DNA of 46,265 nucleotides, taken from contig CANQSF010000020.1 in assembly GCA_947626345.1 (NCBI GenBank), positions 1 to 46,265 of the forward strand, written 5' to 3'. The stretch is from an uncultured Oscillospiraceae bacterium. Its GTDB lineage: Bacteria; Bacillota; Clostridia; Oscillospirales; Oscillospiraceae. Made by a program: the position numbers and the translations under genes. The notes under the pieces were generated by a model. That model was not told the DNA's origin. It worked only from the letters and a program-made list of their open reading frames with translations, and ran no database searches. This document shows, in pieces, positions 23,492-32,161 of the stretch (the first letter of the stretch is position 1; every line of letters starts with the position of its first letter).

Positions 23492-25570
23492 CTACTCCGC
23501 TTTATTTATACCATTTTTAAATTGAAGCCAAACCGAGAGGCAATGATAATAGTCAAGCGCAGGCGTTTCAATGGTGCAGTCGCACATCAGCAGTTCGATC
23601 AGCTTGTCTGTATCACCATCGCCGCAATGACCTAGTGCAGTCCACAGTTGCTGGAGTGATCGGAATGCGCAGTTATGGAGGATCTCCCTGAATCGCTCTG
23701 GCCCGACATCGCCTGTCAGCATACGGAACTGCTCAGCATGCATGTTAAACTTCTCAAGCTTCCTGGTGCCCTCAACATCATCGGAAGAAACCCTGCCGTT
23801 CAGAGCCATAATAATATGCTGCGCCACAACAGCGTTGGCCAGAAAGGCATACTCAGGAAGGCATAGCGCAACTGTATATATTCTTTTCCCCTTTCCACAG
23901 ATGACCTCCCCTTTCGATGCATAGGCTGCGTCTTTGTATAAGGTCAATGAGCCGTTTCTCTCCAGCATCATTCGGTGCCTGATCGCCTGCATCTGACCAT
24001 ATACCATACCCTCTGACAACGCACGGAATATCTCTGTAACGTCTCCTTGGCCAAATGAATCCGGTAGCGGCCGTTTTTTTATCTCCAAAAAAAGTATTTC
24101 GTCCTTCCCTTCCAGAACCAAATCGCACTCTCTGTCTCTTCCTTCCATATCTCTATAATGCCCTGACGCAAAGCACATCTTCTTCTTTGATAGTATATCT
24201 TCTGCCACCCTCTCCAGCCTTCTTCCAAGTTTTCTGTCAAATGCTTGTATTTGAGGCTTCAGATATCTGTGAAGGCTTTCACAAAAGGCATAGCCCGCAT
24301 AGTGAGGAAACACCTGGAAGTATTCCCCATTGGGCAAGCGAAGCAAAGGGCGCGTCTGTCCATCGGAATGCCCAGAGAAAGAATTGAAGTCCCGATTGGT
24401 TTCTGCAGCATCCCATGCACAAATGTCCAGCACCATTTGAAGCTTTTGACTGCTGATATTTGTCTTCTGTCTAATCAATTCAAACGAATAAGAAGAGAGC
24501 GGCGGCTGTTGCAGTACCCATTGCGCTAATCTCTTAAATGCTTTTACCGGTAATACTGCATTCTCATCTCTTGCTATTTGGAGATAAAGCCTTTCGATAA
24601 GCGCCAAACAAAAGTCGGGTGAATACAACACAGGGAGACACATATTCTCATAGCGCGCATTGTTTTCTATGTATTCCGGCAAATCATATACCGAAATCGA
24701 AATATCTGAAAGCTGCTCCGGATCTGATAGTCCCAGTATCGTTGTAACATCACTGGATACCGTCAGTATTCTATCTACCGTCCTGTTTATACTGGATTCC
24801 TTTGCGTCATCAGACAGATGTTTTAGTGCTGTTTGAAGCAAATAATTTATTGGCACTGCAGGCGGCGGCAGTTTTAACCTTCCCACACCACGCTTATGAC
24901 GAGTCAACAAATAGTGGCCAATCGTCTTATCATAATAAGGAGCTATTGTCATACGGTAAAGCTCCTGCAGCATGGCAGCTCCACCTATGTTCTCAATCCA
25001 TTTCTCGACCATTAAATGAAGATGGTCAGCATTCTTTTCGCTCAAGCACAGCTTGCCTTCTTCTACAGTCCATTCTTCGAGAATGTATTTCTCCAACCTT
25101 ATTGCAGCCTCTGCCTGTCGCTCAACCGACGTTTCCATATCGTCCACCTTCGGCCATGGGTTCTTATCGATCAGGTATACGTCCACCGCAGCATCAAATA
25201 TCTTTTCTATTGTCCACGTATTCGCAGGATATACTTTATCGCTCGAAAAACACGCGCGCAGAGATTCCAAGACTGCAAGGCATTTTTCGTTATCGGTATG
25301 TAATACTCTTTGCTGCAAATATAAATGGTCAGACAGGCGTGCGAGATCAACTGACGTAAATGAGTTTTTTCGGATCACTTTATCTTCAACGCAATATGCC
25401 AGCCTCTCTACCTCCCTCATAATATCCCCGCACGTATGTTTAGTGACAGAGCCTGTCAAATGATACCTTTCTTTCAAATAGGTGTCTCTTTCATCATTTG
25501 ACATCTTTAAGTCAGCATCCCGTTGTTTGACAGTGTTTTGAAGATATTGCGCCATCTTGCTGATCTTCAT
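23492..25570 (-). CDS. 692-aa protein with PD-(D/E)xK nuclease domain, island cargo
   Basis: Family not recognised by name. Residues 1-440 are mostly helical without a known motif. Residues about 445-560 look like a PD-(D/E)xK nuclease core: RRLERVAEDIL helix with Glu457, then ECDLVLEGKDEILFLEIKKR, giving Asp483 and Glu496-x-Lys498. A helical C-terminal part follows. No helicase or methylase motif is present, so this is not a standard restriction enzyme. The gene is the only one between two att-like cores next to the recombinases, a common place for defence cargo, and is AT-rich. A promoter with its -35 in att core B may drive it. AAAGGGGATAAATT precedes the ATG. Anti-phage function is inference. 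Confidence 0.7.
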   Translation of the reverse strand: MKISKMAQYLQNTVKQRDADLKMSNDERDTYLKERYHLTGSVTKHTCGDIMREVERLAYCVEDKVIRKNSFTSVDLARLSDHLYLQQRVLHTDNEKCLAVLESLRACFSSDKVYPANTWTIEKIFDAAVDVYLIDKNPWPKVDDMETSVERQAEAAIRLEKYILEEWTVEEGKLCLSEKNADHLHLMVEKWIENIGGAAMLQELYRMTIAPYYDKTIGHYLLTRHKRGVGRLKLPPPAVPINYLLQTALKHLSDDAKESSINRTVDRILTVSSDVTTILGLSDPEQLSDISISVYDLPEYIENNARYENMCLPVLYSPDFCLALIERLYLQIARDENAVLPVKAFKRLAQWVLQQPPLSSYSFELIRQKTNISSQKLQMVLDICAWDAAETNRDFNSFSGHSDGQTRPLLRLPNGEYFQVFPHYAGYAFCESLHRYLKPQIQAFDRKLGRRLERVAEDILSKKKMCFASGHYRDMEGRDRECDLVLEGKDEILFLEIKKRPLPDSFGQGDVTEIFRALSEGMVYGQMQAIRHRMMLERNGSLTLYKDAAYASKGEVICGKGKRIYTVALCLPEYAFLANAVVAQHIIMALNGRVSSDDVEGTRKLEKFNMHAEQFRMLTGDVGPERFREILHNCAFRSLQQLWTALGHCGDGDTDKLIELLMCDCTIETPALDYYHCLSVWLQFKNGINKAE

Positions 25571-25706
25571 AATTTATCCCCTTTAGTCTCATGATGCCAT
25601 CGGTTGAGAGATGTTCCGCCAGGAATCAATATCTGGCTCTGCGGATCAGCTCTCCAAACCATGGCGTTCTGTTTGCGAAGTGCAGCTTCTCATATAACAC
25701 ATACTC

Positions 25707-25736
25707 GTTATATCACCAGTTTTCAGCAGCTGTCAA
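25707..25736 (-). promoter_or_regulatory. promoter of the nuclease gene using the att core as -35
   Basis: On the minus strand, TTGACA (25736-25731) lies inside att core B; after 18 nt comes TATAAC (25712-25707). It faces the nuclease gene. The -35 belongs to the core and the -10 to the nuclease segment, so the promoter exists only when the two are joined. Confidence 0.5.
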
Positions 25737-27380
25737 TGACGCGTCACTTTCTGTATCAAGCACGCAAGACTCCACTTCCTCCCCCAGAAGGACTGTAGCC
25801 AACTCATCTCTATTCCGAAACTCAAGTTCTACCCTTCCCCCCGGATAGACCTTTATGACATTTACCAGCTTTCGCACCACTGCCGGGTCGTACTCTCTCA
25901 ACGGGCGAACCAGGTCTATCGTCTGCTTCAGTTGTTTTGCTTTTTCTGCCTCTTGGTTTGCCTCACAAAGCTGCTTTCTGATCTGTTCTATGGCTGCTGT
26001 CAGTTTCTCCTTCTCAGCGCGGCTGGCCCGCTGTTTTGCCATGAAGATGTCTCTTGACAATCTTCCCTCCCGATAGTCTTCATACATAGCCAGTTTGCTG
26101 CTCTGTATGAATTGCAGCTTTTTTTCTTTTCCCTCCAATTCGCGGGCCAGCGAAGGGACCTCCCGCTCACACCGGGTCAGATAGTCCCCCAGCTTCTCGG
26201 CCATGATAGTAGACATCGTCCTCAAAAGATCCATCACAGCGTCTTGCAGCTGCGTTTGCTCTATACCTACTTCGCTGCAATCAGATCGGTAGCAGTTTCG
26301 AGCCTGCGGGCAGAAAAGCATTGTGGACTTTCCCACAGATCTCTGAAGCTTATGGCCGCAGCATCCGCAAACGAAGAGGTTTTTATCCCTGCTGCCAGCG
26401 GTGTTTGTGTTGACCGTCCTTATCCTCTGCTTTTTCGATTCCGCAGCCCTTTGGAACAATTCCTCGGATATAATTGCCTCATGTGTATTTTCGACGATTA
26501 TCCACTGGTCCCTCGGGAGCGCATGTGTTTGCCTGCTCGCCAAGGCAACCGCCTCGCGGGTGCCGCACACCATCTTCCCGGTATACCGCTCATCTGAAAG
26601 TATCCTCCGGAGTGTTGAACTCAACCAGATAGGCTCCCCCAGAACACGGCCATTATAGAATCCACCATGTTTCATCTTGTATGCCAGCGGCGACGGGACG
26701 CCTTCTTCATTCAGCCTCCTTGCCGTCTCCGCCATTGTGATTCCATCAGCACATTCCGTAAATATCCTTGTAATGATAGGTCGCACATTTTCATCGACGA
26801 CCAGCCGATGCTTGTCTTTCGGATCCACATTGTATCCATAGAAGCCGCAACCACCCCAATACTTCCCCTGCTTGTTGCGTACCCGATTCGCGCTCTTGAT
26901 TTTAATTGAGATATCCTGACTATAAAGGCCATTAATCAGATTACGAAGCGCCAATTCAAATCCGCCGGTAGTTCCAGCATAATCATCACTGTCAAAGTTA
27001 TCATTTACAGAGATGAACCTCGTGCGGAAAATAGGGAGGATCAGTTCCAGATACGCGCCCACCTCAAGATACTCTCTCCCAAACCGAGAAAGGTCCTTCA
27101 CAAGAATGCAAGCAACCTCACCCGCGCGTACCAACTCCATCATTCTCATAAACTGTGGACGGTCAAAGTTTGTGCCGCTGTATCCGTCATCACAAAATTC
27201 AGCGATGCTGTACCCTCTCAACTGTAAGTGCGTGTCATAGTATTCTTGAAGGAGCTTACGCTGGTTACTTATACTATTGCTTTCACTCTTCTTTTCATTT
27301 GTCCTGAGATCCTTGTCTTCATCCGACAGTCTCAGATAAAACGCTATTATCTTGGTTGGTCTGGAGACACTCAACCTCAC
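25713..27380 (-). CDS. large serine recombinase 1 (555 aa)
   Basis: This is a site-specific DNA integrase of the large serine recombinase family. The N-terminal resolvase domain has Ser19 in FYLRLSDED, the nucleophile position, plus CDDGYSGTNFDRPQF and VKDLSRFGREYLEVG. The recombinase domain follows, then a zinc ribbon (CGCCGHKL with a later CPQARNCYRSDC) and a coiled coil (about 415-480). The start is GTG at 27380, behind GGGGTGAG and within the end of recombinase 2 (62-nt overlap), so translation is coupled. The last codons (SLTAAE) coincide with att core B, and the final three codons come from the neighbouring segment. It is the last of three tandem recombinases. Confidence 0.93.
   Translation of the reverse strand: MRLSVSRPTKIIAFYLRLSDEDKDLRTNEKKSESNSISNQRKLLQEYYDTHLQLRGYSIAEFCDDGYSGTNFDRPQFMRMMELVRAGEVACILVKDLSRFGREYLEVGAYLELILPIFRTRFISVNDNFDSDDYAGTTGGFELALRNLINGLYSQDISIKIKSANRVRNKQGKYWGGCGFYGYNVDPKDKHRLVVDENVRPIITRIFTECADGITMAETARRLNEEGVPSPLAYKMKHGGFYNGRVLGEPIWLSSTLRRILSDERYTGKMVCGTREAVALASRQTHALPRDQWIIVENTHEAIISEELFQRAAESKKQRIRTVNTNTAGSRDKNLFVCGCCGHKLQRSVGKSTMLFCPQARNCYRSDCSEVGIEQTQLQDAVMDLLRTMSTIMAEKLGDYLTRCEREVPSLARELEGKEKKLQFIQSSKLAMYEDYREGRLSRDIFMAKQRASRAEKEKLTAAIEQIRKQLCEANQEAEKAKQLKQTIDLVRPLREYDPAVVRKLVNVIKVYPGGRVELEFRNRDELATVLLGEEVESCVLDTESDASLTAAENW
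25722..25739. other. att-like core B (end of recombinase 1)
   Basis: TTCAGCAGCTGTCAATGA matches core A at 23346-23363 at 16/18 positions. It is probably the left end of the main element, with the 2.4-kb nuclease segment inserted between it and spoVAC. Confidence 0.7.
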
Positions 27381-29097
27381 CTTTTCTCACCCCCCAGATT
27401 GATTCCACCTCGGCCAAATAATCTGCAAACTTCACCCGCAGTTCGACACGACCATCATTATAAATAGTAAGACTATCAATAAATGTATCAACTATCTGCT
27501 CATCCAGGCAGGATGCATTCATGTACTGTTCGATAAGCGCCCCCCACTTCCCATCGATAGCATAATCAGGAGCATACTTATTTGCATCTCGTTCCTGGTC
27601 AGAAAGCAATATGCGCAGTTCGTCTGCTCTCTTTGCATATTCCTGTCCATAGCTTAAGTATTCTTCTTTTGTCAGCACGCCGGCTGCATAGTCGGAATAC
27701 AACTCCGCTTTTCTTTGCATGCAGGCATCGATGTCAGCTTTTGTCCTTTCAATTGCCCTCATGTATCCGCGGTAATGCGCTTTTCCCCTAGCTGCCGTAT
27801 TCATTCTTCTGATCAGGCCGCTTCTCTCCGTCAGCAAACGCATCTGATCTGTCAGGATGTGCAGCGTCATTCCATCCACTTTTACTCTCTTGACTGCTTT
27901 TTGAGGACAATAGCGAGAATTATAGTGTTCATGAAGAGGGCAATAATACCACTCCTCTATTACACCACTTCCATTCTTTTTTTGCCGTAAGGCCATACTT
28001 TTCCCGCATTCTCCACAACGCAGTTTGCCTCGAAAGATATTTCTCCTACCTTTACAGTCAACGTCATTTATAGAGGCATTTGCCTTTGCTTGTTCCAACC
28101 TTTCCCCGATGCGGAAGAACAGTTCCTCTGTGACGATCGGCTCATGTGTTCCCTTCACAATATGCCACTCTTCCTTTGGCATCGTTTGCAGTTCCTTCGC
28201 TCCACCACAACTATAGGCTGACCTTTGCTTCCCGCTTACTGACCAGCCTAAATAGACTTGATTCCTTAGAATTCCCTTTATTGTTGGTGTATACCAGTTG
28301 GATGTTGCAAAACTCTCTCTATTCACTAGCCCCCGTTCATAAAGCACTCTTCCCGGCGATGGCACACCGCGTTCATTAAGGGTGACAGCGGCCTTTCTCA
28401 CAGTAGCGCCCTCATCTATCATCTTAAATATCTCATAGACTATCGGCGCCGTTTCATTGTCTATGACCAGATGGTGCCTGTCATTTGGATCGATCATATA
28501 TCCATACGGCGGTCGTCCCCCGTCATACTTCCCCTGCTTCTGCAATACCCGCTTTGCGCTGACGATCTTCTGCGAGATGTCCCGGGCATACCTCTCGTTC
28601 ACAAAGTTCTTTAACTGGACCCCCAGATCTGCCTGCTGGGTAATAGAATCAAAGCCATCGTTGACGGCAATGAACCTAACGTGGAAAAAAGGGAATACCA
28701 TCTCTATATACTCACCTGTTTCTACCGCATTGCGTCCCAGGCGAGAAAGGTCTTTGACGATGACGCAGTTGATCTTCCGATCACGGATATCGTTCATCAT
28801 CCTTGAAAACTCCGGTCGGTCGTAACTGGTTCCGGATAGGTCATCATCATTGTAAACATCGAACACCTCGATATCCGGCCTTTCCCCGGCAAAATCCCGC
28901 AGGAGCTGGATCTGCGTTCCTATCGTGTCCATTTCCCTTTTCCTTGCACTCTCGACCGATATTCTTACATAAAGACCCGCTGAATACCTCGGCTTTTCGC
29001 AGACAGCAGCTGCTTTTTTTGCCAATCCCGGTTTTCTGCTTGTCCTAGCCAATTCGCTCTTTCTCCTTTTCCATGCCAGCATCTGGCATATGCTCAT
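27319..29097 (-). CDS. large serine recombinase 2 (592 aa)
   Basis: Same family as its neighbours but divergent. A basic N-terminal extension (1-38) precedes the resolvase domain with Ser47 in LYVRISVES; DDDLSGTSYDRPEF and VKDLSRLGRNAVETG follow. The recombinase domain contains GGRPPYGYMIDPNDRHHLVI. The zinc ribbon is CGECGKSM with a distal cysteine in YYCPLHEHYNSRYC. A coiled coil spans about 445-530. The start overlaps recombinase 3 by 53 nt, with no strong ribosome site, so coupled translation is expected. Three such proteins encoded head-to-tail may act as a hetero-complex or divide integration and excision; which one does what cannot be read from sequence. Confidence 0.92.
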   Translation of the reverse strand: MSICQMLAWKRRKSELARTSRKPGLAKKAAAVCEKPRYSAGLYVRISVESARKREMDTIGTQIQLLRDFAGERPDIEVFDVYNDDDLSGTSYDRPEFSRMMNDIRDRKINCVIVKDLSRLGRNAVETGEYIEMVFPFFHVRFIAVNDGFDSITQQADLGVQLKNFVNERYARDISQKIVSAKRVLQKQGKYDGGRPPYGYMIDPNDRHHLVIDNETAPIVYEIFKMIDEGATVRKAAVTLNERGVPSPGRVLYERGLVNRESFATSNWYTPTIKGILRNQVYLGWSVSGKQRSAYSCGGAKELQTMPKEEWHIVKGTHEPIVTEELFFRIGERLEQAKANASINDVDCKGRRNIFRGKLRCGECGKSMALRQKKNGSGVIEEWYYCPLHEHYNSRYCPQKAVKRVKVDGMTLHILTDQMRLLTERSGLIRRMNTAARGKAHYRGYMRAIERTKADIDACMQRKAELYSDYAAGVLTKEEYLSYGQEYAKRADELRILLSDQERDANKYAPDYAIDGKWGALIEQYMNASCLDEQIVDTFIDSLTIYNDGRVELRVKFADYLAEVESIWGVRKGEVECLQTNQDNSVLSETVG

Positions 29098-30697
29098 TCA
29101 AAAACGCAAAGTCACTGGCATGAATGAAACTGATTTCCAGTTTATCCTCAGCGATGACCTCCACAGATTCCACGCATTCGGCCACCGCCGACCGGGTCAA
29201 ATGAACCAACGACCGGTACTTTACCAACTCCTGAAGCCATTGTGCCATTCCTCTTCCGGAGTCGAAGTACATATCCATTTCTTTCCTCAATTGCTCTTCG
29301 GCATTCTCCCCGGCCGATAATTTTCTGTCGAACTGCCTGCAAATGTCCAAATAATCTTCCTTTGACAAAACGCCTTCCTTATAATCCTCATAGGCATCTA
29401 TCTTCCACCTGCGGTATCGGTCCATCTGCTTACTATTCTCGGCAAGCCTTTTTTCAAGCTTTACCATGCTGAATTCGCGCAATCCGGATTCTTTCGCCCT
29501 TCCAAGGCATTCATCCAATTCAATGGCCGTCTTTATGTGTTCCCGCAACAGATCCAATACACAGCTTTCAAGAACGTTTTCGGAAATGGTTACGCCAGCA
29601 CACCCATGACCATTCTTTCGGGAACTGCAAACATAATAGACATAGCGTTTCCCCTTTGAGACGGTGGTCTTACGAACCATCGGTGAATGGCACTTTCCGC
29701 ACACCACCAGTCCGGCCAGCGGATACACATACTCTTCATTGGGAGAGGTTCTGGTATCCAGCTCCAGCAACCGCTGTACAAGGTTGAACATCTGAGGTGA
29801 AACGATTGATTCATGGGCTTGTTCTACTATTACCCACTTATTCCTGTCATTTAAGAGCCTGTTTTTGATTTTATGATTTGGTCGTGAATATACCCCTTGA
29901 ACAAGTGTGCCAGCATACACAGGATTGGTAAGTATCCTTCTGACAGCCACTGGAGTCCATTGTGCCTGCTGGCCGGTTTTAAACGGTGTCATATACCGTT
30001 CTCCCTTACTTCTCTTGTACTCGCAAGGCGCAAGTATGCCTTGCATCTGAAGCCTCTTACAGATTGCGTTCTGACTCAGCCCGTTCAGTTTCCAAGAGAA
30101 GATATCCTTAACGATTTGAGCCGGATACGGATCGATCACCAGCTTATTCTTGTTTTCCTCGTCTTTCATATACCCATAAGGTGAAAAGGCTCCAAGAAAC
30201 TCACCCTTTTTTCTCTTGACCTGCAGCTGGCTCCTGACCTTAATTGATATGTCCCTACAGTAGTTATCGTTCATCAGATTCCGGATCATGATGTTAAAGT
30301 TATCTGAACCGCTTCGGGTGATCGTGTCGATATGATCGTTGATGGCGATGAGCCGTACACCATAATATGGAAAAAGCCGATCGATATATTTTCCCGCATT
30401 GATGTACTCTCTGCCAAACCGAGATAGATCCTTGACGATTACGCAGTTGATAATGCCGTTTTTGATGTCACCCAACATCTGCTTGAAGTCCGGCCTTTCA
30501 TAATCTGTTCCGGTATACCCATCGTCCTCTCGCATGGAAACCAATTCAATATCCTGCTTCGTCTGCACAAAGTCCAGTATCATTTGCTTTTGATTTGTGA
30601 TACTGTTACTTTCTGCTCTCAGACCGATGCCGCTTTCATAGTCCTCTTTGGATAGTCTTACATAGCCAGCCGCCCTATAGGTCTTCATGTCAGACAA
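29045..30697 (-). CDS. large serine recombinase 3 (550 aa)
   Basis: First gene of the recombinase trio. The resolvase domain has Ser16 in GYVRLSKED, then EDDGYTGTDYERPDF and VKDLSRFGREYINAG. The recombinase domain contains GAFSPYGYMKDEENKNKL. The zinc ribbon is CGKCHSPM with CSSRKNGHGC, followed by a coiled coil (about 410-480). The start is TTG (30697) or the ATG three codons later. The ribosome site AAGGGAGTGAG lies inside a leader inverted repeat (30703-30759), which may hold recombinase synthesis low. The promoter is at 30781-30809. The three genes overlap, so they form one transcript and a coupled translation unit. Confidence 0.93.
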   Translation of the reverse strand: MSDMKTYRAAGYVRLSKEDYESGIGLRAESNSITNQKQMILDFVQTKQDIELVSMREDDGYTGTDYERPDFKQMLGDIKNGIINCVIVKDLSRFGREYINAGKYIDRLFPYYGVRLIAINDHIDTITRSGSDNFNIMIRNLMNDNYCRDISIKVRSQLQVKRKKGEFLGAFSPYGYMKDEENKNKLVIDPYPAQIVKDIFSWKLNGLSQNAICKRLQMQGILAPCEYKRSKGERYMTPFKTGQQAQWTPVAVRRILTNPVYAGTLVQGVYSRPNHKIKNRLLNDRNKWVIVEQAHESIVSPQMFNLVQRLLELDTRTSPNEEYVYPLAGLVVCGKCHSPMVRKTTVSKGKRYVYYVCSSRKNGHGCAGVTISENVLESCVLDLLREHIKTAIELDECLGRAKESGLREFSMVKLEKRLAENSKQMDRYRRWKIDAYEDYKEGVLSKEDYLDICRQFDRKLSAGENAEEQLRKEMDMYFDSGRGMAQWLQELVKYRSLVHLTRSAVAECVESVEVIAEDKLEISFIHASDFAFLNEHMPDAGMEKEKERIG

Positions 30698-30702
30698 AAC
30701 AA

Positions 30703-30759
30703 ACTCACTCCCTTGAAAGATTCTCCGCTCTAAACCGGAACTCTTTCACTGGAGTGAGT
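30703..30759 (-). promoter_or_regulatory. leader inverted repeat covering the recombinase 3 ribosome site
   Basis: Outer arms ACTCACTCC (30703-30711) / GGAGTGAGT (30751-30759) and inner arms GAAAGATTC (30715-30723) / GAACTCTTTC (30738-30747) form a two-step stem. The ribosome site (AAGGGAG on the minus strand, about 30708-30714) is in the outer stem, so the folded RNA would block initiation. Confidence 0.6.
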
Positions 30760-30780
30760 ATTTCAGTTTGATCCGTGCTC

Positions 30781-30809
30781 ATTATAGCAAATCTCAAGAG
30801 GAAAGTCTA
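30781..30809 (-). promoter_or_regulatory. promoter of the recombinase operon
   Basis: On the minus strand, TAGACT (30809-30804), 17 nt, TATAAT (30786-30781), about 85 nt upstream of recombinase 3. The -10 is perfect and the -35 weak. Confidence 0.65.
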
Positions 30810-30832
30810 CACTCACTTGCAAATTCCAGAGA

Positions 30833-31096
30833 TTACCGGTATGCCGTTCCAAGAAGTTCCTCAAAGCATTCCTGAAAAGATGGACCATCTGCTTTGTAAT
30901 TCACCTTCACTGCCACATCACCAATACGGAAACAGTATGGATTTTTAATCTGCTCAACAAAACTGGCCATGCGTTCCTGGACTGGCTTCGACTCATCAAT
31001 AACCACAGTTTGCAAATCAACAAGGCTGTCCTTGTCAACTGTATGGATATCGATTTTGCTCATTGCATCGAAGTCCTGCTCCCCTAACACTCTCAT
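30833..31096 (-). CDS. small element protein (87 aa), DUF6870-like
   Basis: The ATG at 31096 is used because AAGGAG lies eight bases upstream; the frame is open further to 31291. It contains IDIHTVDKDSLVDLQTVVID, ERMASFVEQIKNPYCFRIGD, and ends with a Phe/Glu-rich helix. This pattern (IDI-TVD-LVDL ... NPYCFR-GD-AVKV) is one I associate with small DUF6870-type proteins found beside serine recombinases on Clostridia elements; the name is from memory. A role as recombination directionality factor is possible given its position, but not shown. Its stop lies 24 nt before the recombinase promoter. Confidence 0.6.
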   Translation of the reverse strand: MRVLGEQDFDAMSKIDIHTVDKDSLVDLQTVVIDESKPVQERMASFVEQIKNPYCFRIGDVAVKVNYKADGPSFQECFEELLGTAYR

Positions 31097-31486
31097 GGTT
31101 GACGCTCCTTCCATACAGCTACCTGCATTATTTCCAATTGTTGGCTCAACTAACCCACAGTAACTGAATGGCTCTCTGCCCCTCTCTGTCTGGCGCCTGT
31201 GGCTGCAGGTCCATAGATTCTGCGATCTCCCCGCCTTCATCATGGCCGGGCTGCGAATTACAGAAGTATCATTATCACACGGGCAAATCATCGCGTTTTG
31301 AGGAAGCCGCCCTCAAATCAGTGCTCTTAGCCCCGGGACTGCCGGGAGGATAGCCGCTCCTTACCAGTGAAACGTACCAGACAGTTACATTTGATGTTGT
31401 CAAGGTGCAATGAAGCCATGGGGATGCTCTCACTTCTAAAAACAACTCCGAATCTCAAAATCTAACCTCCACCAGATAATTTTTTC
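31097..31486. other. non-coding stretch upstream of the small element protein
   Basis: About 390 nt with no supported gene on either strand; the open frames here lack ribosome sites. It must hold the promoter of the 87-aa gene, but I could not place one with confidence. It ends at the sigma-operon terminator. Confidence 0.5.
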
Positions 31487-31516
31487 AAAAAAAGTTGGCT
31501 CCAGCATCGTGGAGCC
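31487..31516 (-). terminator. terminator of the sigma/Orf8 unit
   Basis: Stem GGCTCCA (31497-31503) / TGGAGCC (31510-31516) followed on the minus strand by seven Ts. It lies three bases after the Orf8-like stop. Confidence 0.85.
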
Positions 31517-31518
31517 AT

Positions 31519-31719
31519 TCAGATGACAAATTTCGATATGTTCAGAGCTATACGTATCATTATGTACTGTCGCAGATCCTCGTCTTCCCTCCCGTCCAGC
31601 ATGGAGTACCTGCGGATCATCGGGTCATACAATTTAAATATATCCTCCAGCGCTCCTTGGTCGCCCGCGACTGCCCTCTCCAATATAGAGTGAAACTCTC
31701 CGGATTCAACTACAGACAA
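31519..31719 (-). CDS. Tn916 Orf8-like helix-turn-helix protein (66 aa)
   Basis: A short helical protein containing SGEFHSILERAVAGDQGALE, FKLYDPMIRRYSML and EDEDLRQYIMIRIALNISKF. It resembles the small HTH_16/sigma-region-2-like proteins (Orf8 of Tn916) that follow the sigma-like Orf7 gene on conjugative elements. Here it follows the sigma-70-like gene by 16 nt, the same order as in Tn916, where the pair controls transfer-gene transcription. Slightly shorter than Tn916 Orf8. Identification rests on pattern and gene order. Confidence 0.75.
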   Translation of the reverse strand: MSVVESGEFHSILERAVAGDQGALEDIFKLYDPMIRRYSMLDGREDEDLRQYIMIRIALNISKFVI

Positions 31720-31735
31720 CGCATGATCTCACCTC

Positions 31736-32161
31736 TTATTCCTCGCTCAACCACTCCTTCAACGCCTTGATCGCTCGGTACTTCTGGTTATAGATGTTCT
31801 GTACAGAGCAATGCAAACGCGCTGCAATCTCTGCTGGTTCCATTTGGTCAACAAACAGCATTGTCAGGATTCGCTTTCTCATGAGAGGTAGACGACTATA
31901 TGCCCGTGCCAGCCTCTCCTCCTCAAACACGAATCCATCTTCAGTGCCACCGTCTAGTTCATACCTATCTTCTTGTGCAATGAACTCTTCAGGAACCTGG
32001 GACAGCCCAACACCTTCCGGTGCTGAAAAATACTTCTTAAGGTAGTTGATCCGAGCGCGATAAATTAATTGTTCCAACCATAACGTGAAGCGTGCCCTAA
32101 GTTGTCCATCCAGATTCTGGGATTTGACAAGTTCCACGCTCGTACCCCTTTCCCGGGGCAC
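31736..32161 (-). CDS. Tn916 Orf7-like sigma-70-type factor (141 aa)
   Basis: The C-terminal half is sigma region 4: RLPLMRKRILTMLFVDQMEP then AEIAARLHCSVQNIYNQKYR and AIKALKEWL, a clear helix-turn-helix. The first half (LWLEQLIYRARINYLKKYFS) resembles Tn916 Orf7. No region 2 is evident, so it may act with the Orf8-like protein as a split sigma. The start is uncertain: the open frame gives GTG at 32161 with no ribosome site. A 34-codon ATG frame in another phase (MGHVNMPRCVQIYCAPGKGY onward) overlaps this end and has a weak upstream GGGAGAG. It could be a leader peptide, or the real N-terminus separated by a frameshift. Confidence 0.75.
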   Translation of the reverse strand: MPRERGTSVELVKSQNLDGQLRARFTLWLEQLIYRARINYLKKYFSAPEGVGLSQVPEEFIAQEDRYELDGGTEDGFVFEEERLARAYSRLPLMRKRILTMLFVDQMEPAEIAARLHCSVQNIYNQKYRAIKALKEWLSEE

